Source: Chryseobacterium daeguense DSM 19388 (lineage in GTDB: Bacteria > Bacteroidota > Bacteroidia > Flavobacteriales > Weeksellaceae). From it: 64,000 nucleotides of DNA. Below the pieces are notes generated by a model that saw only the letters and a program-made list of their open reading frames with translations, ran no database searches and was not told where the DNA came from. This document shows positions 24,332 to 32,966 of the stretch, piece after piece; the first letter of the stretch is position 1; each line of letters starts with the position of its first letter. Where the stretch lies: positions 357,092 through 421,091 of the forward strand of contig NZ_AUMT01000004.1 in the NCBI RefSeq assembly GCF_000430825.1, in the 5' to 3' direction. The position numbers and the translations under genes are program-made.

Positions 24332-25093
24332 ATGAAATTGGCATTTGCTGAAGATAGATTACAATATGAACAGGACGTTCTGCATATTTTAAAAAAATTT
24401 AAAGATGATGGAGTTCTTATTGGCAGCGGCACAAGAAATGTTATTAAGTTTTTTGATGTGAATGGTTTAATTTTAAACTTTAAATCATTCAAACAGCATA
24501 ATATTATTAACAGGCATGTCTACAAATTCTACCGCAAATCAAAAGCAAGACGCTCCTTTGAATATGCTCACATGCTTCTAAGTAAAAAATATTACACACC
24601 AAAACCGGTTGCCTACATTGAAAATCACGACTTTATAGGACTTACTTCCAGCTATTATATAAGTGAACAACTGGACGATTGCCGCACTCTCACAGATATT
24701 CTTGGTGATACATCATATCCTGAAAGGGAAAGAATTATTAAAGAATATACTTTATTGATGTACCGCCTGCATAATGACGGCATTCAGTTTTTAGATAATT
24801 CTCCAAATAATTTTTTAATTAAAAAGGAAAATGACAGCTATCAAATTTATATGGTAGACCTAAACAGAATGAATTTCCATGCAAACATTGAGATCGACAA
24901 GCGGCTTAAAAATTTTGCGAGGCTTACAAACGATCCTGAAATTATAAAAATAATCGCCGGAGAATATGCCCTACTATCTGGAATCTCATCAGATTACTGC
25001 TTAAAAAAAATCCTTGAAGCCACCAATAAAATGCGAATTAAACGTAAGGTAAAAAAGATTTTGAAGCTATATAAGCGTGTGATAAAAATTTAG
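24332..25093 (+). CDS. Lipopolysaccharide kinase (InaA/WaaP/KdkA-like)
   Basis: The 253-residue protein looks like a small eukaryotic-type kinase of the LPS-core group. The catalytic segment is YRLHNDGIQFLDNSPNNFLI, where Asp and the downstream Asn fit the D-x4-N pair, and the metal-binding Asp is in YMVDLNRM. A Lys in the N-lobe (NFKSFKQ) may bind ATP. It lacks membrane helices and ends in a strongly basic tail (KMRIKRKVKKILKLYKRVIK), suited to binding acidic membrane. Its position 17 bases after a GT9 gene supports phosphorylation of an LPS-core sugar. Sequence divergence makes the exact subfamily uncertain. Confidence 0.72.
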   Translation: MKLAFAEDRLQYEQDVLHILKKFKDDGVLIGSGTRNVIKFFDVNGLILNFKSFKQHNIINRHVYKFYRKSKARRSFEYAHMLLSKKYYTPKPVAYIENHDFIGLTSSYYISEQLDDCRTLTDILGDTSYPERERIIKEYTLLMYRLHNDGIQFLDNSPNNFLIKKENDSYQIYMVDLNRMNFHANIEIDKRLKNFARLTNDPEIIKIIAGEYALLSGISSDYCLKKILEATNKMRIKRKVKKILKLYKRVIKI

Positions 25094-25144
25094 AAGTGAA
25101 ATAAATTTAGCTGTGAACATCCTCATTGTTTCAGCCTGATCAAA

Positions 25145-25176
25145 AACAGAAATCATTTTACTCAATTATTTCTGTT
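25145..25176 (-). terminator. Terminator hairpin after galT
   Basis: AACAGAAAT (25145-25153) pairs with ATTTCTGTT (25168-25176). On the minus strand the stem is followed by TTTTTGATC, as expected for termination of galT, whose stop codon lies inside the loop. It sits between convergent genes and may work for both directions. Confidence 0.45.
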
Positions 25177-26235
25177 ATTGATTTGCTTATTTATTTTATA
25201 ATGCACCGTTGAAAGATCTTTTAATATTTCTGCGCTTTGCTCCGGTGTGATGTCGCGTTGTGGTTCTGCCAGCATTTCGTAGCCTACCATAAATTTTTTC
25301 ACTTCCGCATTTCTGAGCAATGGCGGATAAAAATGCATGTGAAAATGCCATTCAGGATGTAGCTTTCCATCGGTTGGCGATTGATGAATTCCCGCTGAGT
25401 ATGGAAAAGAAATCTCAAAAAGATTATCGTAAATGGTTGTTAAATCCTTTATAATTGATGCTAAAGAAAGCTTTTCGCTATCTGAAAACTCTGATAAATT
25501 TTCGGCTTTTCTTTTGCTGACAATCATTGTTTCGTAAGGCCAGACGGCCCAAAACGGCACCACTACTACAAAATCTTCATTTTGCAGAATGATTCTCTCA
25601 TTGATTTCCAGTTCTTTTTTTATATAATCTTCTAAAAGAGAATTTCCGGTTTTTTCAAAATATTTTTTCAGATTTTCCTCAGTTCTCAAAACTGTAGACG
25701 GAATGGATGACTGTGCCCAGATCTGTCCGTGAGGATGCGGGTTGCTGCAGCCCATTACACTTCCTTTATTTTCAAAAATCTGAACATGATTAATGTAATC
25801 TTCAGCCCCAAGTTCTTTATACTGTTCCTGCCAGACATCTACTACTTTTTTAATGTCATCAACTTCCATTTCCGGCAGCGTAAGGCTGTGATTTTCTGAA
25901 AAGCAAATCACTCTGTTGATGCCCCGTTCCGGCTTTAATGCAAAGAAGTCCGGCTGTTCATCAGAAAATTCAACATCTTCTTTCATCAGAGAACCAAAAT
26001 CATTGTCAAAAACATACACCCCTTTATACTCGGGATTTTTTTCACCATTTACACGGATATTTCCTGAACATAAGTAGCAATTAGGGTCGTGAACAGGAAG
26101 CTGTTCTTCGGCTGTTTTTTCGGTTTGTCCCTGCCAAGGCCGGCTGGCTCTTTGCGGGGAAACCAGTATCCACTCGTCCAAAAGCGGATTATATCTTCTG
26201 TGAGGATGCTTTTTTTGATTAAATGACGAATTCAT
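25162..26235 (-). CDS. galT: Galactose-1-phosphate uridylyltransferase
   Basis: This Leloir-pathway enzyme swaps UMP between UDP-glucose and galactose 1-phosphate. The catalytic motif His-Pro-His is in CSNPHPHGQIWAQ, zinc-binding cysteines appear in CYLCSG, and the family opening HPHRRYNPLLDEWILVSPQR is near the start. Three in-frame ATGs are possible (26259, 26250, 26235). The last is preferred because related proteins start just before HPHRRYNPL, although all three overlap galK; 26235 leaves a 17-base overlap. With galK it forms a two-gene unit that would convert galactose released from hemicellulose, or feed UDP-sugars to the surface polysaccharide. Confidence 0.93.
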   Translation of the reverse strand: MNSSFNQKKHPHRRYNPLLDEWILVSPQRASRPWQGQTEKTAEEQLPVHDPNCYLCSGNIRVNGEKNPEYKGVYVFDNDFGSLMKEDVEFSDEQPDFFALKPERGINRVICFSENHSLTLPEMEVDDIKKVVDVWQEQYKELGAEDYINHVQIFENKGSVMGCSNPHPHGQIWAQSSIPSTVLRTEENLKKYFEKTGNSLLEDYIKKELEINERIILQNEDFVVVVPFWAVWPYETMIVSKRKAENLSEFSDSEKLSLASIIKDLTTIYDNLFEISFPYSAGIHQSPTDGKLHPEWHFHMHFYPPLLRNAEVKKFMVGYEMLAEPQRDITPEQSAEILKDLSTVHYKINKQINNRNN

Positions 26236-27406
26236 TTCTTTGGTATTCATTAATTCCATCCGATATTTTTACATGGTACACTTTCATCTCGATATCAAAA
26301 TCTGCTTTATATTTTTCGCTGATTTTTTCAATCACCTCATTTATATTTTCATTTTTGATCAAATTGATGCTGCATCCGCCGAATCCACCACCCATAATTC
26401 TCGCACCTAAAACGCCGTTTTCTTTCAACGTTTCTTTTACCATAAAATCAAGCTCCTCGCAGCTTACTTCATATTCGGTGGAAAGCCCGGAATGAGTTTC
26501 GGTAAGAAGTGTTCCTAAATATTCTACATCGCCTTCTGACAGAGCCTTAGCTGCTTTTTTCACTCTTTCGATCTCTTCCAAAAGATACCTGCATCTTTTA
26601 TAGGATACCTCTCCTATTTCAGACCTTACTTCATCAAGCATGGAAATGCTGAAATCCCTGTACTTCTCTACCTCAGGAAACTTTTCCCAGAGTACTCTTT
26701 TTCCTGTATCAACGTCTTTTCTTCTGTCGTTGTAACCGGAAGTCAGATGGGTATGCTTTACACAACTGTCAAAAAGCACCAGGCTGTAATCTCCTAAATT
26801 AGCTTCAAAATACTGATGTTCCAAAGAATTGCAGTCCAGCATAATCACCTGATGTTCTTTACCGAATACGGATGCGAACTGATCCATAATTCCACAATTG
26901 ACCCCTACAAAAGTATGTTCGGATTTCTGACCAACGAGCGCAAGCTCTTTCTTTGTTAAATTTAAATCAAAAAGCTGATTGAGAATAAACGCAAATCCGC
27001 ATTCCAAAGCCGCCGAAGACGATAAACCTGAGCCCATCGGAATCGTGCTGCTGAAAGCAATCTGCAGACCTCCGATCTGTTTTCCGCTTTCCTGAATAGT
27101 GTTAAAAACACCCAGAAGATAATTTACCCAGATTTTTGAGACGGGAGCCTGTTTCTGATGAACATTAAAGCTGAAAGAATCGTCAAAGTCTTTTGCAAAA
27201 AAAGTACAGTTTTCTGAGTCATCCACCTTTTTTACGGCAAAACAAATATATTTGTCGATGGCGGCAGGAAGCACAAAACCGTCACTGTAATCTACGTGCT
27301 CACCGATAATATTAATTCTTCCCGGAGCAAGAAAAAAATGATCCGGCTCTGTATGGAAGAATGATTGGAATGATTCTTTTGTATGATTGATTAATTTCTC
27401 CTTCAT
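26219..27406 (-). CDS. galK: Galactokinase
   Basis: The 395-residue GHMP kinase phosphorylates galactose at C1. The galactokinase signature is APGRINIIGEHVDYSDG near residue 25, the ATP-binding GHMP motif is PMGSGLSSSAALECG near 125, and the C-terminal motif is ARIMGGGFGGCSINL. It is followed by an overlapping galT. The upstream gap of 199 bases holds no clear TAnnTTTG core, so its promoter is not located. The length is normal for the family. Confidence 0.95.
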   Translation of the reverse strand: MKEKLINHTKESFQSFFHTEPDHFFLAPGRINIIGEHVDYSDGFVLPAAIDKYICFAVKKVDDSENCTFFAKDFDDSFSFNVHQKQAPVSKIWVNYLLGVFNTIQESGKQIGGLQIAFSSTIPMGSGLSSSAALECGFAFILNQLFDLNLTKKELALVGQKSEHTFVGVNCGIMDQFASVFGKEHQVIMLDCNSLEHQYFEANLGDYSLVLFDSCVKHTHLTSGYNDRRKDVDTGKRVLWEKFPEVEKYRDFSISMLDEVRSEIGEVSYKRCRYLLEEIERVKKAAKALSEGDVEYLGTLLTETHSGLSTEYEVSCEELDFMVKETLKENGVLGARIMGGGFGGCSINLIKNENINEVIEKISEKYKADFDIEMKVYHVKISDGINEYQRNEFVI

Positions 27407-27605
27407 AGATACTGCAATTTATGCTTTTTTAGAATATATTTTGATAAAGACTAATTTTTATTAGATTAAAATTAATTTATAGTAATTCTTTATACTATTT
27501 GATTAATCCTGATTTAATTTATTATTCAAAAACTTATATTATATAAAAGCACTGATTATCACATTATTTTCTTTTTATTATTTTTTGCAGTTTTAGTAGA
27601 TCAGT

Positions 27606-28259
27606 TTATTTCATTTTCTGCGAATCTTTTATAAACTGCTCCAAACCGCTGTCTGTTAATGGATGCTTTAGCAAAGACAAGATTGGAGGCAATGGGCAGG
27701 TTACTACATCGGCGCCTATTTTAGCACAATTGATAATATGCATGCTGTGTCTCACAGAAGCAGCCAGAATCTCTGTTTCGAAGCCTAAATTATCAAAAAT
27801 GGTTCTTATTTCTTCAATTAAATTTAAACCGTCGGTGGAAACATCATCCAGCCTTCCTAAAAAAGGTGAAACATAGCTTGCACCGGCTTTTGCGGCCAAA
27901 AGTGCCTGTCCGGCAGAGAAAATAAGGGTACAGTTGGTACGGATTCCTTTTCCTGAAAAGTATTTTATCGCTTTGATTCCGTCTTTGGTAACAGGAACTT
28001 TTACTACGATCTGAGGATGAAGTGCTGCCAGCTCCTCTCCTTCCGCAATCATTTCATCGTAAGTGACCCCGATGACCTCTGCACTTACGTCTCCATCTAC
28101 AATATCGCAGATTTCAAGATAATGGTTAAGAATATTTTCTTTGCCGGAAATTCCTTCTTTTGCCATTAAAGAAGGGTTTGTGGTAACGCCATCAAGTATT
28201 CCCAATGCGTTGGCCTCCTCTATCATCGAGAGGTTGGCTGTGTCAATAAAAAATTTCAT
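27606..28259 (-). CDS. fsa: Fructose-6-phosphate aldolase / transaldolase-like protein
   Basis: The 217-residue product has the short form of the transaldolase family: [29 protein letters not shown], and the Schiff-base Lys at 87 in VVKVPVT, then [27 protein letters not shown]. This length and layout fit FsaA/TalC-type enzymes, which cleave fructose 6-phosphate or carry out transaldolase chemistry. Lying 27 bases after the GH67 gene in a pentose-releasing cluster, it probably supports the pentose phosphate pathway fed by xylose and arabinose. Aldolase and transaldolase activity cannot be separated by sequence alone here. Confidence 0.9.
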   Translation of the reverse strand: MKFFIDTANLSMIEEANALGILDGVTTNPSLMAKEGISGKENILNHYLEICDIVDGDVSAEVIGVTYDEMIAEGEELAALHPQIVVKVPVTKDGIKAIKYFSGKGIRTNCTLIFSAGQALLAAKAGASYVSPFLGRLDDVSTDGLNLIEEIRTIFDNLGFETEILAASVRHSMHIINCAKIGADVVTCPLPPILSLLKHPLTDSGLEQFIKDSQKMK

Positions 28260-28286
28260 ATAATTTGTTTAAGTTATTTATAAGAT

Positions 28287-30320
28287 TTAATTATGATGCC
28301 CCATTTTCAATTTGATTTTCTTCAAATCTTCCAGCTCATGAACCGGCTGTTCAATTTCATAAGGAATCAGCATTTTTGAAAAGGTCTGAAAATAAAGCAG
28401 ACAGGCATCCTTCCACCAGACGGCATCTTTTGCCTGAATTTTAAGCTTCGACCGGACTTCTTCAAACCTTTCTTCATCAATATACGGCTGCATCTTTTCC
28501 CATGTTTTTTGATAGTCACGGACATTTTTTACGCCTGTATCATATTTGTAAGAAAGCGCTTCCCATAAAGTTTTTCCGTCTTTCATTTTATAATCCCATG
28601 GAACATGATGAAACCAGAGAATCAGGTTTTCGGGGCAGGTTTTGATGTTTCCATACGTTTCATTTAATGGCGGGAAATATTGTGAAACCGCATTACTTCC
28701 CGTTTTTGTTCTGTCGAAACCTACTCCCTGAGCATCGGCTCTATGATAATAAACCGGCGACCAGTCCGCCCTTCCGCCCTTATAATCGCCCCAGGGTTCC
28801 GGGCCATAATGATGTCCTCCTGCAAAAATATGGTGTAAACCGAGCGGCATCATATAATCCACGGCAGTTTCTCTTGAAGTGAGCATTATTTCTTTTACGG
28901 GATTAATAAATTTTTCATTATCGTTAAAAGTCATTTTGATCCATTCATCGGCAATCTGTTCTGAAGTCAGATCGTGATTCCACGCCAAACGCCCGAAAGC
29001 ATACCAGTTGGCCTGCGCAAAATGATGACCGGTCCAGTTTTTATCTTCCCCGATATTGGCAACAGCCGAAATAGCCGAAATTTTTGAGGATCTTAATGTT
29101 CCGTCCGTAATTTTAGCAATTGTAGAACCTTTGCCATCCGAATAAGTATCACTGTCTAAAGTTTCTTTAAATAATGGGGCTAAATAAACCAAATGATTAG
29201 AATGCCCCAGATATTCCTGGGTAATCTGAAATTCCACCATTTCCGGAGTCTTTTTTAATGCCCCGAAAAGTGGATTAAATGCTTCACGAGGCTGAAAATC
29301 GACAGGCCCGTTTTTAATCTGAATAATAACATTGTCCCTGAATTTACCGTCAAGCGGAACAAATTCCAGATAAGCCTGCTTTGCACGGTCTTCGGAACTT
29401 GGGCTGTAAACAAATGCTCTCCACATCACGATTCCACCATAAGGTTTCAGTACATCTGCCATCACATTCGCTCCATCTGCGTGCGTTCTTCCATAATCCT
29501 GCGGTCCGGGTTGTCCTTCGGAATTGGCTTTCACCAAAAAACCTCCGAAGTCAGGAATTAATTTATAAATTTCTGATGCTTTTTCTTTCCACCATTTCTG
29601 AACGTCTTTATTCAAAGGATCTGAATTCTCAAGTCCGCCCAATACTTTCGGTGAAGAGAAATTTACTGATAAATATACTTTAATGCCGTAAGGTCTGAAA
29701 ATGTCTGCCAGAACTTTTACTTTTTCGAGATAATCTTTTCGGAGCATATTCGGAGAAGCATTCACATTGTTGAGCACTGCTGCATTGATTCCAATGGAAG
29801 CATTGGCTCTTGCATATTCTTCGTATCGCGGGGAAACTTTGTTGGGTAAATCTTCCCATTTCCAAAGGGAGTGTCCTGCATAACCACGTTCTATCGTTCC
29901 GTCCAGATTGTCCCAATGGTTGAGAATTCTGACATCGTATGATGGCTTTTCGGTGATGGCAAGATTTGCTGTAGCTGATTTTGTCTGCTGCAGCCTCAAA
30001 ATATGATAAACCCCATACAATAAGCCTATTTCTTTTTCTGCAGAAATAACCAATTTATTCTGAACTGATTGTATTTTATATCCGCCTTTCAGGCTTTTTA
30101 ATGATCTGTCGGTTCTAAGTTCAATTTCCTGACCCTGCCAATGATTCATCAATTCTTTTTTAGCAATATTTAAAGTGGGATTATTTCCTTTGAAAATAAT
30201 TTTATCTGCTGAAATTCCATTTTTTGCCGGAAACCGAAGCCAGAGCTGACTTCCGTCTTCTGCGAAAACTGCAAACGGAATCATTAGAAATAATAGAATG
30301 TAAAGTCGGAATTTTTGCAT
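28287..30320 (-). CDS. aguA: GH67 alpha-glucuronidase
   Basis: The 677-residue enzyme has a signal peptide (to about FAEDG, residue 22) and the GH67 layout: an N-terminal alpha/beta domain, a catalytic barrel (VRILNHWDNLDGTIERGYAG, YGIKVYLSVNFSSPK, GGFLVKANSEGQPGPQDYGR) and a helical C-terminal domain. The Glu in NSEGQPGP fits the general acid, and the region GHHFAQANWYAFGRLAWN is typical. GH67 removes 4-O-methyl-glucuronic acid from the non-reducing end of xylo-oligosaccharides. It probably acts in the periplasm on products of the GH10 xylanase encoded two genes upstream. The neighbours match a glucuronoxylan pathway. Confidence 0.94.
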   Translation of the reverse strand: MQKFRLYILLFLMIPFAVFAEDGSQLWLRFPAKNGISADKIIFKGNNPTLNIAKKELMNHWQGQEIELRTDRSLKSLKGGYKIQSVQNKLVISAEKEIGLLYGVYHILRLQQTKSATANLAITEKPSYDVRILNHWDNLDGTIERGYAGHSLWKWEDLPNKVSPRYEEYARANASIGINAAVLNNVNASPNMLRKDYLEKVKVLADIFRPYGIKVYLSVNFSSPKVLGGLENSDPLNKDVQKWWKEKASEIYKLIPDFGGFLVKANSEGQPGPQDYGRTHADGANVMADVLKPYGGIVMWRAFVYSPSSEDRAKQAYLEFVPLDGKFRDNVIIQIKNGPVDFQPREAFNPLFGALKKTPEMVEFQITQEYLGHSNHLVYLAPLFKETLDSDTYSDGKGSTIAKITDGTLRSSKISAISAVANIGEDKNWTGHHFAQANWYAFGRLAWNHDLTSEQIADEWIKMTFNDNEKFINPVKEIMLTSRETAVDYMMPLGLHHIFAGGHHYGPEPWGDYKGGRADWSPVYYHRADAQGVGFDRTKTGSNAVSQYFPPLNETYGNIKTCPENLILWFHHVPWDYKMKDGKTLWEALSYKYDTGVKNVRDYQKTWEKMQPYIDEERFEEVRSKLKIQAKDAVWWKDACLLYFQTFSKMLIPYEIEQPVHELEDLKKIKLKMGHHN

Positions 30321-30348
30321 TGGTGAATTTTTTCAAAATTATTTAGGT

Positions 30349-30413
30349 TTTGGCTGAAGCCAAATTGCATATTCTATTTTAAAACGGGCTAAAGCCCGTT
30401 CCTATTGATTTTC
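30349..30413. repeat. Pair of short palindromes; right copy shared with 32760-32790
   Basis: TTTGGCTGAAGCCAAA (30349-30364) is followed by a 31-base unit at 30383-30413 that starts AACGGGCTAAAGCCCGTT. The 31-base unit is identical to 32760-32790. It reaches into the end of the GH43 gene and provides its stop codon (30402-30404). These are REP-like hairpin repeats, probably also acting as a weak transcription barrier. Confidence 0.75.
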
Positions 30414-31376
30414 TTCCAGACCTTCAATGGTTTTAATTTTACCATTTTCGTCATATTCAAGCTCAATTACTTTCATACTTCTCAGCCAGGTTTTTCCTTC
30501 ACTCGGTACAGAATCATGGAAGAACAGGTACCATTTTCCTTTGAACTCCACAATGCTGTGATGGGTTGTCCAACCTACTACAGGCGTTAGAATTTCACCC
30601 TGAAAAGTAAACGGGCCATACGGATTATCTCCCGTGGCATAACAAATCAAATGGGTATCTCCTGTAGAATATGAAAAATAATATTTACCGTTGTATTTAT
30701 GCATCCAGGAAGCTTCAAAAAAGCGATGTTTGTCACCGTGAAGCAGAGGATTTCCGTTTTCGTCCACAATGAGAACGTCTTTCGGCTCTTCTCCGAATTC
30801 CAGCATATCATCACTCAATAAAACAACTTTTGAAGGAATTGCCGGCTCATTTTCATTAGGAAGAATGGCTGATTCCAGTGCTTTGTTGTTTCTGTAACGC
30901 TGCAGCTGTCCGCCCCAGATTCCACCGAAATACATATAATGCTTTCCGCCCTCCTCAAAAATACAGGGATCGATGCTGTAGCTTCCCATCATTGGATGCT
31001 TTTCGGGAACAAACGGACCGTAAGGTTTGTCGCTCACCGCAACACCAATTCTGAAAATATCATTTTTATCTTTTAAAGGAAAATACATATAATATTTGCC
31101 GTTTTTATGGGCAACATCGCAGTCCCACAACTGTCTCCCCGACCAGGGAATGTCTTTTACCGAAAGAACAACGCCATGATCTGTAATTTCTCCATTTTCA
31201 ACATCATCCAGGGAAAAAACGTGATAATCATTCATATCAAAATGATCTCCGTTGTCATTTTCTTCTATTCCGCTTTCCCGGTCGTGTGAGGGATAGATGT
31301 ACAATTTGTCTTCAAAAACGTGTACGGAAGGATCTGCCATATAATCTTTCGGGAATAGATATTTTGCTTTTTTCAT
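30402..31376 (-). CDS. Cytoplasmic GH43 beta-xylosidase/arabinofuranosidase
   Basis: The 324-residue enzyme has no signal peptide, so it should act in the cytoplasm on oligosaccharides brought in by the sugar symporter encoded nearby. GH43 five-bladed propeller features are the base in YMADPSVHVFEDKLYIYPSHD, the middle Asp in SYSIDPCIFEEGGKHYMYFGG, and the acid Glu in HRFFEASWMHKYNGKYYFSYS. It lacks an extra carbohydrate-binding domain. Its last codons and stop lie in a repeat element. Most relatives with this layout are beta-xylosidases. The 47-base spacer upstream contains several TTAGA-type short repeats. Confidence 0.9.
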   Translation of the reverse strand: MKKAKYLFPKDYMADPSVHVFEDKLYIYPSHDRESGIEENDNGDHFDMNDYHVFSLDDVENGEITDHGVVLSVKDIPWSGRQLWDCDVAHKNGKYYMYFPLKDKNDIFRIGVAVSDKPYGPFVPEKHPMMGSYSIDPCIFEEGGKHYMYFGGIWGGQLQRYRNNKALESAILPNENEPAIPSKVVLLSDDMLEFGEEPKDVLIVDENGNPLLHGDKHRFFEASWMHKYNGKYYFSYSTGDTHLICYATGDNPYGPFTFQGEILTPVVGWTTHHSIVEFKGKWYLFFHDSVPSEGKTWLRSMKVIELEYDENGKIKTIEGLEENQ

Positions 31377-31423
31377 TTTTTAATTAGAAGTTAGATGTTA
31401 GAAATTAGATATTAGACTTATTT

Positions 31424-32539
31424 CTATTTTGTTAATTGAATAATTTTTTGCACCACAGGTTTTGCCTGATCATTTCTGTCAAAAAGTAAAGGATAATCTG
31501 TCCTGCCTTTTACCGGGAAATCATTTTTCCAGGATTGATTATCGGTAACACCCCACAAAGTCACTCTTCGGATTTTATCCTGATGTTTTAGGAATAATCT
31601 GAAAAAATCAAGATAACGGTTTTCCCACGCTGATTTTACATTTTCCGGAAGACCTTTGGTGTAAGGATTCATTTTTGCCTGATATTCCACAGTGTCGGAA
31701 ACGTTGGCCGAAGTTCCCCAAGGCGAAGGAAGCGCGCTGATTTCCATTTCAGTAACATTTACTTTGACGCCGGCAGAAGCATAATCGACCAGTGCTTTTT
31801 CATATTCACTGATGGAAGGAGAATCCATTCCAACGTGAGTCTGCATTCCTACACCATCAACCCGTATTCCTCTGGACTTCATATCTTTGACCATTTTTAT
31901 CACCGTCTTAACTTTTCCGGGATGCCATTCGTTGTAATCATTATAGTAAAGCTCTGCCTTCGGGTCTGCTTCCTGAGCATATTGAAATGCCAGAGGAATA
32001 AATTCTTCGCCAAGGATTTCATAGAATTTACTTTTTCTGTAAGAACCGTCTTCCATTATGGCTTCATTTACAACATCCCAGCCTTTTACCCTGCCTTTGT
32101 ATCTGGTGACAACCGTTGTGATGTGGTTTTTCAGTCTTTGCTTTAAAACTTCCGCGGAAACGTCTTTTCCATCTTTATCCACGAAAAACCATTTCGGAAG
32201 CTGTGAATGCCAAACCAGAGTATGCCCGATGATAAACATCTTATTTCTCTCTCCGAACGCCACGAATTTATCGGCATCATCAAAGACGAATTTGCCTTCT
32301 TCCGGCTGTAAAAACATTGATTTCATACAGTTTTCCGCTACAATCGAGCTGAACTGATTTTTAATGATCTCAACCGATTTCGTATCCGTTTCGTGAACCT
32401 GCGGAAGACTCATTGCGGTTCCGATATAGAATTTATTTTTGAATGCGCTTTTCAGGGTATTGTCAGAGCTGGCCGTGCCTGCTGTTTTGCAGGAGACAGC
32501 TAAGGTTAAAATTCCTAATAATGCTACTATTTTTTTCAT
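31424..32539 (-). CDS. GH10 endo-1,4-beta-xylanase, lipoprotein
   Basis: The 371-residue product starts with a lipoprotein signal ending in AVSC, placing it at a membrane surface. The GH10 barrel is complete: [14 protein letters not shown], the acid/base Glu in [12 protein letters not shown], and the nucleophile Glu in [10 protein letters not shown], followed by [13 protein letters not shown]. It cuts the xylan backbone into short oligosaccharides. No carbohydrate-binding module is present. It is upstream of GH43 and GH67 in the same direction and probably co-transcribed with them, though a 427-base repeat-rich gap separates it from the symporter gene. Confidence 0.96.
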   Translation of the reverse strand: MKKIVALLGILTLAVSCKTAGTASSDNTLKSAFKNKFYIGTAMSLPQVHETDTKSVEIIKNQFSSIVAENCMKSMFLQPEEGKFVFDDADKFVAFGERNKMFIIGHTLVWHSQLPKWFFVDKDGKDVSAEVLKQRLKNHITTVVTRYKGRVKGWDVVNEAIMEDGSYRKSKFYEILGEEFIPLAFQYAQEADPKAELYYNDYNEWHPGKVKTVIKMVKDMKSRGIRVDGVGMQTHVGMDSPSISEYEKALVDYASAGVKVNVTEMEISALPSPWGTSANVSDTVEYQAKMNPYTKGLPENVKSAWENRYLDFFRLFLKHQDKIRRVTLWGVTDNQSWKNDFPVKGRTDYPLLFDRNDQAKPVVQKIIQLTK

Positions 32540-32652
32540 AATTAATTTTTAATATTAACGCTAAGTCCGCTATTTTTTTTGATTGCTGAACGTTTCTTTG
32601 TTCGCAAAGGTGTTTCACCTAGAAATGTCTACATTTTATACTTGTTCAATCT

Positions 32653-32683
32653 GCCTTGTCAAGGTTTGGAACCTTGACAAGGC
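32653..32683. repeat. 31-base perfect inverted repeat, stem GCCTTGTCAAGGTT
   Basis: Two 14-base arms flank a 3-base centre (TGG). The same arms occur at 47961-47991 around TAA. The pair is a dispersed hairpin repeat within the hemicellulose region. Confidence 0.85.
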
Positions 32684-32759
32684 TCATAAGATTTTTATTT
32701 TCATTCGTTAAGCCGCAACTTATAAATTTTGGATGAAGTCTTTTTCCTTGTCTTTTATT

Positions 32760-32790
32760 AACGGGCTAAAGCCCGTTCCTATTGATTTTC
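32760..32790. repeat. 31-base repeat starting AACGGGCTAAAGCCCGTT
   Basis: Identical over 31 bases to 30383-30413. The left part is a palindrome (CGGGCT/AGCCCG); the right part, CCTATTGATTTTC, is not palindromic but is kept, so the unit is longer than the hairpin. Confidence 0.85.
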
Positions 32791-32820
32791 CAATTGATCC
32801 TTTCAGGAGTTTTTTTAATG

Positions 32821-32950
32821 CGAATCACTCGCAGCCCGACCTGAGTGGAGCTCATTTTTTGTTATTGCGACTGTCTAAAAGTTCCTGAGATTGCTTCACT
32901 TTGTTCGCAATGACAAAAAATAGCGGGAACGGAGGGCGGAAATAGCTGCC
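32821..32950. repeat. Long degenerate repeat, GCAGCCCGACCTGAGTGGA ... ATAGCTGCC
   Basis: The element begins near GCAGCCCGACCTGAGTGGA and ends with GGAGGGCGGAAATAGCTGCC. A related shorter copy is at 47999-48095 and a left-end fragment at 57632-57668. The middle of this copy holds another inverted pair (TTATTGCGA and TTCGCAATGA), as if one repeat had been inserted into another. Confidence 0.65.
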
Positions 32951-32966
32951 CAAATTCATTATTTCA

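Larger units (their letters stand above)
32540..32966. other. 427-base gap made largely of short palindromic repeats
   Basis: No gene is supported between the symporter and the GH10 gene. The gap holds three repeat elements (32653-32683, 32760-32790, 32821-32950), each related to a copy elsewhere in the window. A palindrome AAATGT-CT-ACATTT lies at 32623-32636. No TAnnTTTG core toward the GH10 gene was found. Confidence 0.6.

Noticed and set aside
32623..32636. AAATGT-CT-ACATTT as a fourth AraR site before GH10
   Set aside because: The arms match, but the spacer is 2 bases instead of the 7 seen at the other three sites, and no promoter core lies beside it.
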